DNA of 64,000 bases, taken from the NCBI GenBank assembly GCA_014208095.1, contig JACHMT010000007.1, positions 124,001 through 188,000 on the forward strand, in the 5' to 3' direction. Position numbers and translations under genes: made by a program. Shown in pieces: positions 24,740 through 33,920 of the stretch. Every line of letters starts with the position of its first letter. Within the stretch, counting starts at the first letter, position 1. The notes beneath the pieces were generated by a model, which saw only the letters and a list, made by a program, of their open reading frames with translations, was not told where the DNA came from and did not search any database. This DNA comes from Actinospineispora eucalypti (GTDB lineage: Bacteria; Actinomycetota; Actinomycetes; Mycobacteriales; Pseudonocardiaceae).

Positions 24740-25731
24740 AGCGACCGCCTCCGCCGCTCGCGCAGCAGGTCCACCCCGACGGCGACCACGATGAACAGGC
24801 CGATGAACAGCTCGGTGAGGTCGCTGCGCCAGCCCAGCAGGGTGACCGCACTGGTCACCGTGGCCACCAACAGCGCGCCCAGCATGGTGCCGAGCACGGT
24901 GCCCCGCCCGCCCAGGATGCTGGTGCCGCCGATCACCACCGCCGCGATCACCTGCAGCTCCAGGCCGACGCCGAAGTTCTGCTGCACCGTGCCGGCCGAG
25001 CCGACCGTCACGCACGCGGCCAACCCGACCAGCAGGCCGGTGACCAGGTACACCCCGACCAGCCGCCGGGTCACCCCGATACCGGCCAGCCGGGCGCCCT
25101 CGGCGTTGCCGCCGATCGCGTAGAGGTGGCGCCCGGTCGGCACGTACCGCATGTAGACCCAGGCCAGCGCGGCCAGCACGACCGCCAGCAGGAACGCGGT
25201 GGGCAGCCCGGCCAAGGTCCCGGGTGAACCGCCGCCGAGGAAGGCCAGCGAGGGCGGCACGCCGTCCACCTGCTCGCCGTCGAAGACCCGGTAGGCCAGG
25301 AAGCGGTAGAGGTTGAGCGTGCCGAAGGTGATGATGATCGGGTGCACCCGGCCGTAGGCGGTCAGCACGCCGTTGGCCAGCCCCAGCAGCGCCCCCAGCA
25401 GCAGCGCCACCAGCAGCGCGCCCGGAGCCGCCCACTGCGCGTCGCGCAGCAGCTTGCCCACCACCACGGCGACCACCACCAGCGTGCTGCCCACCGAGAC
25501 GTCGATCCCGGCGGTCACGATCACCGCGGTCATGCCCACGCCGATGATCGCCACCGGGGACATGCTGAACAGGATGTTGTGCAGGTTCGCGCCGCTGAAG
25601 AAGGTGTCCGTGGCCAGGCCCAGCACCAGCCAGAGCACCGCGACCACCCCGACCAGCGCCAGCTCCTGGCCCTCCACCGCCCGCGCGGTGATCCGCTTCG
25701 GGGCCGTCTTCGGGGTCGTCGGGGCGGTCAC
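24736..25731 (-). CDS. sugar-type ABC transporter permease (RbsC family), first
   Basis: A 331-residue permease: GIDVSVGSTLVVVAVVVG, NGVLTAYGRVHPIIITFGTLNLYR and VVIGGTSILGGRGTVLGT are hallmarks of the family. It overlaps both the ATPase gene and the second permease gene by four bases (GTGA), giving a fully coupled operon. It is more similar to LsrC/RhaP-type than to RbsC permeases by my reading, because two unequal permeases are present. Confidence 0.92.
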   Translation of the reverse strand: MTAPTTPKTAPKRITARAVEGQELALVGVVAVLWLVLGLATDTFFSGANLHNILFSMSPVAIIGVGMTAVIVTAGIDVSVGSTLVVVAVVVGKLLRDAQWAAPGALLVALLLGALLGLANGVLTAYGRVHPIIITFGTLNLYRFLAYRVFDGEQVDGVPPSLAFLGGGSPGTLAGLPTAFLLAVVLAALAWVYMRYVPTGRHLYAIGGNAEGARLAGIGVTRRLVGVYLVTGLLVGLAACVTVGSAGTVQQNFGVGLELQVIAAVVIGGTSILGGRGTVLGTMLGALLVATVTSAVTLLGWRSDLTELFIGLFIVVAVGVDLLRERRRRSL

Positions 25732-27269
25732 GAACGGGCCTCCGAGACGTCACCGGCGGCGGCCGCGAGCACATCGGCCTGGCTGGCGCCCGGCCCGAAG
25801 GAGGCGGTGATCCGGCCGGCCCGCACCACCAGCAGCCGGTCGGCCAGGCGCAGCACCTCGGGCAGGTCGGTGGAGACCACCAGCACCGCGCTGCCCTGCT
25901 CCGCCTGGCCCCGCACCAGCTGGTGGATCTCCTCCTTGGCGCCGACGTCGACGCCCTGGGTCGGCTCGTTCAGCAGCAGGACCTCGGGGCGGTCCACCAG
26001 CGCGCGGGAGATCACCACCTTCTGCTGGTTCCCACCGGACAACGTGCCGACCAGGCTGTTCACCCCCGGCGTCTTGATCGCCACCCGGCGCACGAAGTCG
26101 GCCGCCACCCGCCGCTCGGCCGCCCGGTCCACCCAGTACCGGGGCCTGCTGAGCCGCACCAGGTTGCCCACCGAGATGTTGAACGCCACCGACTTGCTCT
26201 CGAACACCCCGGCCACCTTGCGGTTGGCCGGCACCAGCCCGATCCCGGCGCGCGCGGCGTCGCTGGGCCGGCGCAGGGTCACCGGGCGGTCGTGCACGAC
26301 GACCGTGCCCGAGGTCGCCGGGTCGATGCCGTAGAGCGCGTTGGCGATGTGCTCGGTACCCGACCCCACCAGCCCGTACAACGCGACGATCTCCCCGGCG
26401 TGCAGCTCGAAGGACACCTCGGTGAACGCGGGCGGGCGGCTCAGCCCGGTCACCCCGAGCACCACCGGGGCGTCCTGGTCGACGGAACCTCGGCCGGCCG
26501 ACTCGGTCAGCTCGCCGCCCACCATGAGCTCGGCGATCTCCCGCACGCTCAGCTCGGCGGACGGGCGGTCGGCCACCACCCGGCCGTCGCGCAGCACGGT
26601 GACCCGGTCGGCGATCTGGGCCAGCTCGTCCAGCCGGTGCGAGATGTAGACGATGCCGACGCCGTCCGCCCGGGCCGCCCGGATGGCGGTGAACAGCCGC
26701 TCGATCTCCGAGTCGGTCAGGATCGCCGACGGCTCGTCCAGCACCAGCACCCGCGCGTCCCGGCCGCGGAGAGCAGCGTCAGCGGAACGACCCCGACGAC
26801 TGAGCGCCTTGGCGATCGACACCAGCTGCTGCTCGGCCACCGGCAGGTCGGCGACCCGGGAGTCGGCGATCGCCGGGTCCAGCCCCAGCCGGCGCAGCAG
26901 GGCCACCACCTCGGCGCGCTGCCGGGACCGGTCCAACAGCCGGCGCCGGGTCAGCTCGCGGCCGAGGAACACGTTCTCGGCCACCGACAGCTCACCGAAC
27001 AGCTGCGGCTCCTGGTACACCGTGGCCAGCCCGGCGGCCAGCGCCTCGGCGGTGGAGCCGCCGGCCAGCCGCCGCCCGGCGATGGTGATCTCGCCCGCGT
27101 CCAGGGTCTCCGCGCCGGACGCGATCTTGATCAGCGTGGACTTGCCGGCGCCGTTCTCCCCCACCAGCGCGTGCACCTCACCGGCCCGGACCTCGAAGTC
27201 CACCCCGTGCAGCACCCGCACCGGGCCGTAGCTCTTCCTGATCCCGGCCAGCGTCAGCAGTGCAACCAT
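25728..27269 (-). CDS. sugar-type ABC transporter ATPase (RbsA/LsrA family, two domains)
   Basis: A 513-residue protein with two nucleotide-binding domains. The first has Walker A GENGAGKST, Q-loop VYQEPQLFGELS, signature LPVAEQQLVSIAKAL and Walker B VLVLDEPSAIL. The second has the degenerate Walker A GLVGSGTEH, signature LSGGNQQKVVISRAL and LLLNEPTQGVDVGAK, as usual in this family. About 13 extra residues (RRGRSADAALRGR) lie between signature and Walker B of the first domain. It energises import with the two following permeases. Confidence 0.94.
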   Translation of the reverse strand: MVALLTLAGIRKSYGPVRVLHGVDFEVRAGEVHALVGENGAGKSTLIKIASGAETLDAGEITIAGRRLAGGSTAEALAAGLATVYQEPQLFGELSVAENVFLGRELTRRRLLDRSRQRAEVVALLRRLGLDPAIADSRVADLPVAEQQLVSIAKALSRRGRSADAALRGRDARVLVLDEPSAILTDSEIERLFTAIRAARADGVGIVYISHRLDELAQIADRVTVLRDGRVVADRPSAELSVREIAELMVGGELTESAGRGSVDQDAPVVLGVTGLSRPPAFTEVSFELHAGEIVALYGLVGSGTEHIANALYGIDPATSGTVVVHDRPVTLRRPSDAARAGIGLVPANRKVAGVFESKSVAFNISVGNLVRLSRPRYWVDRAAERRVAADFVRRVAIKTPGVNSLVGTLSGGNQQKVVISRALVDRPEVLLLNEPTQGVDVGAKEEIHQLVRGQAEQGSAVLVVSTDLPEVLRLADRLLVVRAGRITASFGPGASQADVLAAAAGDVSEARS

Positions 27270-27272
27270 GCG

Positions 27273-28298
27273 TCAGTAGCTGAACTTGTCGACGTTCGCC
27301 GGGGTGAGCACCAGCGGTTCACCGAGCAACAGCGTCTTCTGGGCCGCGTCGTACTTCACCGCCGGCAGCGCCTCGCTGACCCGGTTGGTCTCGGCCAGCG
27401 GGGTGCCCTTCACCGACTGGGTGGCCGCCCACGCGGTCAGGTAGCCCAGGTTCTCCACGTCCCACAGCACCGAGCCGGCCGAGGCGCCGCTGGCCAGGTA
27501 CCCCTTCATGGACTGCGGGGTGCCCACGCCGACGGTCTGCACCGTGCCGATCTTGCCGGCCTCGGTGACCGCCTGGGCCACGCCGGTGGCCGAGGTGGTG
27601 CACTGGCCGACCAGCCCGGTCAGGTCCGGGTGGGCGTTCATCAGGTCCTTGGACATGGCCACGGCGGCGTTCTGGTCCTCGCCGGCGTAGACCACGTCGA
27701 TGAGCTGGGCGTTCGGGTACTTGGACGCCGCGTACGGTTTCTCCACGTCGATCCAGGAGTTCAGGTTGGCGGCGGTCTGCCCGCAGGACACGATGGCGAA
27801 CTTGCCCTTGCCGCCCATCTTGGTCAGCAGGGTGTCCACCACGACCTCGCCGATGCCCTTGGGGCTGGCCTGGTTCACGAACGCCTCGCGCACCGAGTTG
27901 GGCGCGTCGGTGTCCGAGGTGAGCACCTTGATGCCCTTGGACTGGGCCTCGGCCAGCACCGGGGCGATGGAGTCCGGGTCGTTCGGCGCGACCACGATCG
28001 CGCTCACCCGCTGCTGGATCAGCGAGCGCACGATGCTGGTCTGCGCCGCCGGGTCGGCGGTGGTGGGGCCGTTGTAGATCCACTGCACGCCGAGCTCCTG
28101 GGCGGCTTTCTTCCCGCCGGTGTTCATCGCCTCGAAGTACGGGATGCCCTGGATCTTCGGCACGAACGCGATCTTGACCTGGGCACCGTTGCCGCCCGCG
28201 CCGCCGCTCTCCGTCTTCTTGCTGCACCCGGACAGGGCGAGGGCAGCGGCCAAGACCAGCGTCGCGCCCACCGTCAGGGACCTGGACCACTTCGTCAT
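27273..28298 (-). CDS. sugar/AI-2-type ABC transporter substrate-binding lipoprotein
   Basis: A 341-residue type I periplasmic-binding-fold lipoprotein. The lipobox is LALSGC at about residue 25, followed by a Gly-rich linker. VKIAFVPKIQGIPYFEAMNTGGKKAAQELG and WIYNGPTTADPAAQ resemble LsrB/RhaS-type binding proteins more than RbsB. It is the first gene of the importer; the ATG at 28298 has AGGGGA six bases upstream (a GTG five codons earlier overlaps this site). The ligand may be rhamnose, a pentose or AI-2; sequence alone does not decide. Confidence 0.9.
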   Translation of the reverse strand: MTKWSRSLTVGATLVLAAALALSGCSKKTESGGAGGNGAQVKIAFVPKIQGIPYFEAMNTGGKKAAQELGVQWIYNGPTTADPAAQTSIVRSLIQQRVSAIVVAPNDPDSIAPVLAEAQSKGIKVLTSDTDAPNSVREAFVNQASPKGIGEVVVDTLLTKMGGKGKFAIVSCGQTAANLNSWIDVEKPYAASKYPNAQLIDVVYAGEDQNAAVAMSKDLMNAHPDLTGLVGQCTTSATGVAQAVTEAGKIGTVQTVGVGTPQSMKGYLASGASAGSVLWDVENLGYLTAWAATQSVKGTPLAETNRVSEALPAVKYDAAQKTLLLGEPLVLTPANVDKFSY

Positions 28299-28372
28299 CT
28301 GTGTTCCCCTCACGCCGACAAGGAGGACACTCTAACTCGAACTCGACCGACCGGAAATCGTTCTCTCGTCAA

Positions 28373-29566
28373 CTACCAGGTGACCGGCAGCGAGGTCACC
28401 GCGTACACGATGGAGAACGGCCGATAGGTCAGCTCCACCTCGGCCACCGCCAGCTTCAGCTCCGGGAAACGGCGCAGCAGGGCGGGGTAGGCGATCGCCA
28501 TCTCCCGGCGGGCCAGCTCAGCGCCCACGCAGCGATGGATGCCGTACCCGAAGGCCAGGTGCGAGCTGACCGTGCGGGAGGGGTCCACCCGCTCCAGGTC
28601 CGACCCGAGGAACGGGTCCCGGTTCGCCCCGGACAGCGAGCAGATCACCATGTCCCCCGGGCCGATCCGCTGCCCGCCGATCTCCACCTCCCGGCGGGCC
28701 CACCTCGGGAACGCCACCTGCACCACCGAGATGTACCGCAGCAGCTCGTCCACCAGCGGGTACACCCGGTCCGGGGCCAACGCCGCCGCGCGCTGCTCCG
28801 GTTCGCGGAGCAGGATCAGCGTGCCCAGCGCCAGCATGCTGGCCGTGGTGTCGTGGCCGCCGGTGAGCAGGCCGTCGGCCAGCCCGGCCAGCTCCCGGTC
28901 GGTCAGGTCGTCGCCGTGCTCGCGGATCAGCCGGCCCAGCAGCCCGTCACCCGGCTCGGCGCGCTGCCGGGCGACCAGGCCGCCCAGGTAGGCCACCGAC
29001 TCGTTGACCGCGTCCACCCCGCTGTCCAGCGCGCCGGAAAGGTCGAACCGGTTGTTGGACAGCCGCTGGAAGTCGTCGCGCTCCTCGTCCGGCACACCGA
29101 GCAGCTCGGAGATCACCAGCGCGGGGATCGGCTGGGCGAAGGTGCTCACCAGGTCCACCGGCGTCTCCGGGTCGGCCGCGCGCGCGGCCGCCATGTCGTC
29201 CAGGCACCCCTCCACCACTTCGGTGATGCGCGGCTCCAGCGCGCGTAACCGTTTGGCGGTGAACTCGGGCAGGAGCAGCTTGCGCAACCTGGTGTGTTTG
29301 GGCGGGTCGGCCATGCCCAGGCCACCGGGATCGCGGTCCTCGGTGGGGCCGCCCATGTTGGCCAGGTTGGCGAAGTCGTTGCTGAAGCGGTCGGCGTCGC
29401 CGAGTACGGCGCGCGTCTCGGAGTAACCGGTGACCAGCCATGCCGTGGGCCCGTTCGGGATCACCAGCGGACTGACCGGACGCTCGGCGCGCAACTGGCC
29501 GAGCTCCGGCACCGGGTCGAGACCGTTGCGGAGGAACTGCACCAGGGTCAGGGTTGGCTCGGACAT
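28373..29566 (-). CDS. cytochrome P450
   Basis: A 397-residue soluble bacterial P450. Visible motifs are the I-helix LLTGGHDTTASML, the K-helix ELLR (ExxR), the meander and the heme loop FGYGIHRCVGAELARREM with the proximal Cys. Length and motifs fit CYP105/CYP107-type actinobacterial P450s. No ferredoxin or biosynthetic cluster is adjacent. It is divergent from a MarR-GNAT gene, sharing a 146-bp A/T-richer promoter region. The substrate is unknown. Confidence 0.96.
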   Translation of the reverse strand: MSEPTLTLVQFLRNGLDPVPELGQLRAERPVSPLVIPNGPTAWLVTGYSETRAVLGDADRFSNDFANLANMGGPTEDRDPGGLGMADPPKHTRLRKLLLPEFTAKRLRALEPRITEVVEGCLDDMAAARAADPETPVDLVSTFAQPIPALVISELLGVPDEERDDFQRLSNNRFDLSGALDSGVDAVNESVAYLGGLVARQRAEPGDGLLGRLIREHGDDLTDRELAGLADGLLTGGHDTTASMLALGTLILLREPEQRAAALAPDRVYPLVDELLRYISVVQVAFPRWARREVEIGGQRIGPGDMVICSLSGANRDPFLGSDLERVDPSRTVSSHLAFGYGIHRCVGAELARREMAIAYPALLRRFPELKLAVAEVELTYRPFSIVYAVTSLPVTW

Positions 29567-29644
29567 CAATCCGGATAGTTGCCGACGACCGGCGACCGCC
29601 TTTCACCGGGGTAGGAAAAAGCCGGCAAAATCACCCCATTTTCT

Positions 29645-29657
29645 TTGCCATCGGCAA
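29645..29657. promoter_or_regulatory. inverted repeat between P450 and MarR-GNAT genes
   Basis: TTGCC and GGCAA are 5-bp arms around ATC, inside an unusually A/T-rich stretch (29630-29690). A possible TTGACT -35 for the rightward gene follows at 29666. A MarR operator is a plausible reading. Confidence 0.4.
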
Positions 29658-29712
29658 GGGTATTATTGACTTCGTCATAGATCTTGCCTACCGAGTGGCG
29701 AAAGGCCTGGCC

Positions 29713-30675
29713 ATGCCGATCAGCACGACGCTCAGCGACGGGACCCGGAGCCGGCAAGTGACCCAGGTCCGCGCCTTCAACCGCTTCTACACCCGGATCA
29801 TCGGCGCGCTCCGCGCCAACCTCCTGGACTCGCCGTTCTCCCTGGTGGAAGCCAGGATCATGTACGAGCTGGGGCAGCTGCCGGACGGCCTGGAGGGGGC
29901 GGCGCTGCGCCGCATGCTGGACCTGGACCCCGGCTACCTGAGCCGGGTTCTCACCAAGCTGGACACCAACGGCCTGGTCAGCCGCACCACCAGCGCGACC
30001 GACGGGCGCCGGCAGATCATCCGGCTCACCGAGGCCGGCCGCGCCGCGTTCGCCACCCTGGACCAGGGCTCGGACGACGCCGTGGCCGAGCTGATCGACC
30101 CGCTCGACCCGGAACAGCGCGCCCGCCTGGTCGAGGCCATGGTCGCCATCGAGCAGGTGCTCGGCGATCGCCCGGCCGCCCGGGGCTTCGTGCTGCGGCC
30201 GCCGGAGCCCGGCGACCTGGGCTGGGTGGTGGCGCGCAACGGCGCGCTGTACGCGGAGGAGTTCGACTGGGATGCCTCCTACGAGGCACTGGTGGCCCGG
30301 ATCGTGGCCGACTACGCACAGAAGCACGACCCGGCCCGAGAGGCCTGCTGGATCGCCGAGCTGCACGGCCGCCGGGTCGGCGCGGTGTTCTGCGTCACCG
30401 ACGCCGACGACCCGACCGGGCGGACCGCCCGGCTCCGCCTGCTGCTGGTGGAGCCCTCCGCGCGCGGCCACGGCATCGGCGAGCGGCTGGTCGACGAGTG
30501 CGTGCGGTTCGCCCGGCGCAACGGCTACGACCGGATGACCCTGTGGACCAACTCGGTGCTCGCGTCGGCCCGGCGGATCTACCAGCGGGGCGGCTTCACC
30601 CTGGACTCGGAGAACGAGCACCACAGCTTCGGGCAGGACCTGGTGGGCCAGACCTGGTCACTGAAGTTGAACTGA
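29713..30675 (+). CDS. MarR-family regulator fused to a GNAT acetyltransferase
   Basis: A 320-residue fusion. Residues about 1-150 are a MarR winged helix (VTQVRAFNRFYTRIIGALR, RMLDLDPGYLSRVLTKLDTNGLVSRTTSATDGRRQIIRLTEAG). Residues about 165-320 form a GNAT domain with the acetyl-CoA site LLVEPSARGHGIGERLVDECVRFARRNGY. Such fusions are known in bacteria and presumably act as regulators that acetylate a small molecule. ATG at 29713 is used; a GTG six codons earlier is in frame. Divergence from the P450 suggests it controls that gene. Confidence 0.92.
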   Translation: MPISTTLSDGTRSRQVTQVRAFNRFYTRIIGALRANLLDSPFSLVEARIMYELGQLPDGLEGAALRRMLDLDPGYLSRVLTKLDTNGLVSRTTSATDGRRQIIRLTEAGRAAFATLDQGSDDAVAELIDPLDPEQRARLVEAMVAIEQVLGDRPAARGFVLRPPEPGDLGWVVARNGALYAEEFDWDASYEALVARIVADYAQKHDPAREACWIAELHGRRVGAVFCVTDADDPTGRTARLRLLLVEPSARGHGIGERLVDECVRFARRNGYDRMTLWTNSVLASARRIYQRGGFTLDSENEHHSFGQDLVGQTWSLKLN

Positions 30676-30811
30676 GATTACTGAGTGTAGTCGTCTACTT
30701 TGCGGACACGGTGATTCATCCCATTGAGTGTCGATGCCATGCTGGGCATACGGACATCTGCGTAACTGTTCGCATTACACGTATGGGCCGAACGCTGGAG
30801 GAGACGACGTC

Positions 30812-31333
30812 GTGTTGCACGGACGCTGGCAGAGCCTGGGCTCGCCGATCCGGTTGGTCTCGGCGGTGCTGAGCATTCTGTTGCTGACCGGCCCGCTGCT
30901 GCTGTTCGCCACCGGCACCGCGTCCGCGCACGGCCCCAACGAGCTCACCGCCAGCGAGCCGCCGGCCCACTCCACGGTGTCCGAACCGCCGAAGCGGGTG
31001 GTGCTGAACTTCAAGTGGCGGGTGCGGCCCGGGTCGGCCGTGGTCACCGTGCTGGGGCCGGACGGGCGCACCGAGTGGCAGCAGGGGAAACCCGGGGAGC
31101 TGGAAAACTCGGTGGGTGTCGACCTGCGCCGGCTGGACGGCGCGGGCCACTACGAGATCCGGTACAGCGGGCTCAGCAAGCGCGGCCACCCGTTCCAGGG
31201 CAGCACCGGGTTCACCCTGGCGGCCGGGGTGGCGGGCCGCGGCGGCCTCCCGGTGGCCTGGGTGGCCGGCGTCGTGCTGATCACCGCGCTGGCGACTACC
31301 GTCGGAGTTCAGCTGAACCGCCGCCTTCCCTGA
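30812..31333 (+). CDS. CopC-domain copper-binding membrane protein
   Basis: A 173-residue protein with a signal sequence (LLLTGPLLLFATGTASA) cleaved before His, so the mature N-terminus should be H-G-P-N-E, the position of the copper-binding histidine brace of CopC. The CopC pattern continues SEPPAHSTVSEPPKRVVLNF and ends YSGLSKRGHPFQGSTGFTL. A C-terminal membrane helix (VAWVAGVVLITALATTVGV) anchors it. GGAGGAG eight bases before GTG fixes the start. No CopD gene is adjacent; an aldo/keto reductase gene follows after 29 bp. Confidence 0.85.
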   Translation: MLHGRWQSLGSPIRLVSAVLSILLLTGPLLLFATGTASAHGPNELTASEPPAHSTVSEPPKRVVLNFKWRVRPGSAVVTVLGPDGRTEWQQGKPGELENSVGVDLRRLDGAGHYEIRYSGLSKRGHPFQGSTGFTLAAGVAGRGGLPVAWVAGVVLITALATTVGVQLNRRLP

Positions 31334-31362
31334 AGCCGCCTTCCCGCAAGGAGCCACCCCGC

Positions 31363-32334
31363 ATGGAGTACCGCAAGCTCGGCGCCACCGGGCTGGACGT
31401 GTCCCGGATCTGCCTCGGCTGCATGAGCTTCGGCCAGCCGGACCGGGGCGGCCACCCCTGGTCCCTGGACGAGGAACGGTCCCGGCCGCTCATCCGCCGG
31501 GCGGTCGAGGCCGGGATCAACTTCTTCGACACGGCCAACGTCTACTCCGCCGGCACCAGCGAGGAGATCACCGGCCGGGCACTGCGCGAGTTCACCGACC
31601 GCGACGAGGTCGTCATCGCCACCAAGCTGAACGGGCGGATGCGCCCCGGGCCGAACGGCGCCGGGCTGTCCCGCAAGGCGGTGCTCACTGAGATCGAGCA
31701 CAGCCTGCGCCGGCTGGGCACCGACTACGTGGACCTCTACCAGATCCACCGGTGGGACCCGAACACCCCGATCGAGGAGACCATGGAGGCGCTGCACGAC
31801 GTGGTGCGCTCCGGCAAAGCGCGCTACATCGGCGCATCCTCCATGTGGGCCTGGCAGTTTGCCAAGGCGCAGTACACCGCCGAGCGGAACGGCTGGACCA
31901 AGTTCGTCAGCATGCAGGACCACTACAACCTGCTCAACCGCGAGGAGGAGCGGGAGATGCTCCCGTTGTGCGCGGACCAGGGCGTCGGGGTGATCCCCTG
32001 GAGCCCGCTGGCCCGGGGCCGGCTGACCAGGGACTGGGACACCAGCACCGCGCGCAGCGAGACCGACGAGTTCGGCAACAAGCTGTACGTGGACTCCGAC
32101 CGGGACATCGTCGCCCAGGTGGCCAAGCTGGCGTCGGCGCGCGGGGTACCCCGCGCCCACGTAGCCCTCGCCTGGCTGCTCAGCAAGCCGGTGGTCACCG
32201 CCCCCATCGTCGGCATCACCAAACCCGAACACCTGGACGACGCCGTAACCGCGGTAAACCTCACCCTGGACGCGGACGAGATCACCCAACTCGAAACCCC
32301 CTACGCCCCCCACTCCGTCGCCGGCTTCGCCTAA
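31363..32334 (+). CDS. aldo/keto reductase
   Basis: A 323-residue (beta/alpha)8 NADPH-dependent oxidoreductase. The catalytic tetrad is visible as Asp and Tyr in [15 protein letters not shown], Lys in VVIATKLNG and His in DLYQIHRWD. The cofactor end reads [19 protein letters not shown]. The sequence fits the YajO/YghZ-like group. CAAGGAG lies before the ATG. The natural substrate is unknown. A 22-bp tandem repeat follows the gene. Confidence 0.95.
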   Translation: MEYRKLGATGLDVSRICLGCMSFGQPDRGGHPWSLDEERSRPLIRRAVEAGINFFDTANVYSAGTSEEITGRALREFTDRDEVVIATKLNGRMRPGPNGAGLSRKAVLTEIEHSLRRLGTDYVDLYQIHRWDPNTPIEETMEALHDVVRSGKARYIGASSMWAWQFAKAQYTAERNGWTKFVSMQDHYNLLNREEEREMLPLCADQGVGVIPWSPLARGRLTRDWDTSTARSETDEFGNKLYVDSDRDIVAQVAKLASARGVPRAHVALAWLLSKPVVTAPIVGITKPEHLDDAVTAVNLTLDADEITQLETPYAPHSVAGFA

Positions 32335-32345
32335 CCTCCCTTCCC

Positions 32346-32433
32346 GCGAGTCGGGAATCTAGGTACGGCGAGTCGGGAAACTAGGTACGGCGAGTCGGGG
32401 ATCCGGGTACGGCGAGTCGGGCATCCAGGCACA
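32346..32433. repeat. four tandem copies of a 22-bp repeat
   Basis: Each copy begins GCGAGTCGGG and the first three end in GGTACG. Copies 1 and 2 differ at one base; copies 3 and 4 diverge at about three to six. The array lies between the convergent aldo/keto reductase and lysR genes. This style of intergenic tandem repeat is common in actinobacteria; no function is known. Confidence 0.85.
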
Positions 32434-32444
32434 CCTAGACACGG

Positions 32445-33326
32445 CTAGCCGGCCAGGTGGCGCGCCATGGCCTCGGCCGGCGCGGACAGGGCCGCCCGTT
32501 CGCGGCAGCACAGCAGCAGGCTGCGCCGCGCCCAGGCGTTGTCCAGCCGCACCGCGACCAGCCCCAGCTCCGCGCGCCACCGGTCCACCGCCGCCTCCGG
32601 CAGCACCGCCACGCCAATCCCGGCCGCGACCGCCCGGCAAACCGCCTCGGTGCCGCCCAGCCGCGCGCGGTACCTGGGCCGCAGACCCAGCGGCTCGGCC
32701 TGCCCCGCCAGGTGCTCCTGGAACGGGTTGCCCGCCCCTCGCCCGACGAACGGGTGCTCCAGGCACTCGCTGAACGACACTTCCGGCCTACCGGCCAGCG
32801 GATGGCCCGGCGGGCACACCACGACCAGCGGATCGGGCCGCAGCGGTTGTGTCTCCAGCCCGCCGTGGTCCACCGTGTCGGCGATGATGCCCAGCTCGGC
32901 GCGCCCCTCCCCGACCGCGGCGACGATCTCGTGGCTGGGCCGCTCCTCGGCCTGCACGTCGATGTCCGGGTGCTCGGCGAGGAACTCGGCCAGCGCGGTG
33001 GGCAGCAGCGTCTCTATCGCTGAGGTGTTCGCGGGCAGCGGCAGCGAGTTCCGCGCGCCGTCGGCCAGCCGGGCCAGCTCGGCGCGCATCCGGGTCCACT
33101 GCCGCACCACCGTCCGGGCGTGCGCGACCAGCAACCAGCCTTCGGGTGACGGGGTGACACCGCGCCGGTGCCGGAGCAGCAGCGGCGCGCCGAGCGCCTG
33201 CTCCATCGCCTTGATCCGCGCGCTGGCCGAGGCCAGGGAGAGGTGCGTTTGCGCCGCCCCCTGGGTGATGCTCCCCCGATCCACCACGTCCAGGAACAGC
33301 TGCAGGTCGGTCAGGTCGTAGGACAC
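32445..33326 (-). CDS. LysR family transcriptional regulator
   Basis: A 293-residue protein: N-terminal winged HTH (LQLFLDVVDRGSITQGAAQTHLSLASASARIKAMEQALGAPLLLR) and a periplasmic-binding-like effector domain (VVVCPPGHPLAG; AGIGVAVLPEAAV). The start is GTG at 33326; the frame continues upstream without a signal. It is divergent from a PAS protein with 90 bp between the starts, so that gene may be its target. The co-inducer is unknown. Confidence 0.92.
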   Translation of the reverse strand: MSYDLTDLQLFLDVVDRGSITQGAAQTHLSLASASARIKAMEQALGAPLLLRHRRGVTPSPEGWLLVAHARTVVRQWTRMRAELARLADGARNSLPLPANTSAIETLLPTALAEFLAEHPDIDVQAEERPSHEIVAAVGEGRAELGIIADTVDHGGLETQPLRPDPLVVVCPPGHPLAGRPEVSFSECLEHPFVGRGAGNPFQEHLAGQAEPLGLRPRYRARLGGTEAVCRAVAAGIGVAVLPEAAVDRWRAELGLVAVRLDNAWARRSLLLCCRERAALSAPAEAMARHLAG

Positions 33327-33416
33327 GGTCCCGCATCGTATGCCTTCGACACAGCCGAAGGCTAACCCCTGAGTTTCCGCATTGTGAAAGCCCGACCGCC
33401 GGGGCAACCTGGGCGC

Positions 33417-33869
33417 ATGACCGCAACCGAGGTGACCGAACGACGCATCCTGCCCGGCTGGGCACTCGACGCCTGGGCGGACCGGCTGCTGGAGCAGGCC
33501 GGCGTCGGGGTGACCATCCTGGACCGGGCCGGACACGTCATGTACTTCAACAAGTGGGCCTCGGAGAACCTGGACCGAAAGACCGAGTACCTCGGCGTCG
33601 ACGTGCGCAACCGGCACCGCCGGAGCATCACCAACCCCCGGTTCGACGCCATGATCGCGCTGTTCGAGAACGGCCGGACCGAACCGGTGCGCTACGTCGC
33701 CCGCCCGTACGGCAAGACCACCATCCTGGTCACCGTCTCGCCGATCAAGGTGGACGGCGAGCTGGTCGGTTTCTCCCAGATCGTGCTGCTCAAGGACGAG
33801 GTGCAGGAGCTGTGCGCCCGGTTCGACGAGTCCGGCAACGAGTCCTTCGAACGCGAGATGCTGGGTTAG
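33417..33869 (+). CDS. PAS-domain protein
   Basis: A 150-residue single PAS domain (about residues 20-135): GVGVTILDRAGHVMYFNKWASENLDRKTEYLGVDVRN is the first half of the fold and GFSQIVLLKDEVQELC the last strand. No output domain follows, so it must act on a partner. It could bind heme, flavin or a small ligand; no diagnostic residue is evident. It is divergent from lysR and followed by a strong hairpin. Confidence 0.78.
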   Translation: MTATEVTERRILPGWALDAWADRLLEQAGVGVTILDRAGHVMYFNKWASENLDRKTEYLGVDVRNRHRRSITNPRFDAMIALFENGRTEPVRYVARPYGKTTILVTVSPIKVDGELVGFSQIVLLKDEVQELCARFDESGNESFEREMLG

Positions 33870-33877
33870 TGTCTCCC

Positions 33878-33901
33878 GCACGCGCCTGACTGGGCGCGTG
33901 C
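33878..33901. terminator. bidirectional hairpin between convergent genes
   Basis: GCACGCGCC and GGCGCGTGC are perfect 9-bp arms around a 6-base loop, between the ends of the PAS gene and the gamma-glutamyltransferase gene. A second small stem (AGCGCC/GGCGCT, 33908-33922) overlaps the latter's stop codon. Confidence 0.7.
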
Positions 33902-33920
33902 TCGGCCAGCGCCTTCGGCG

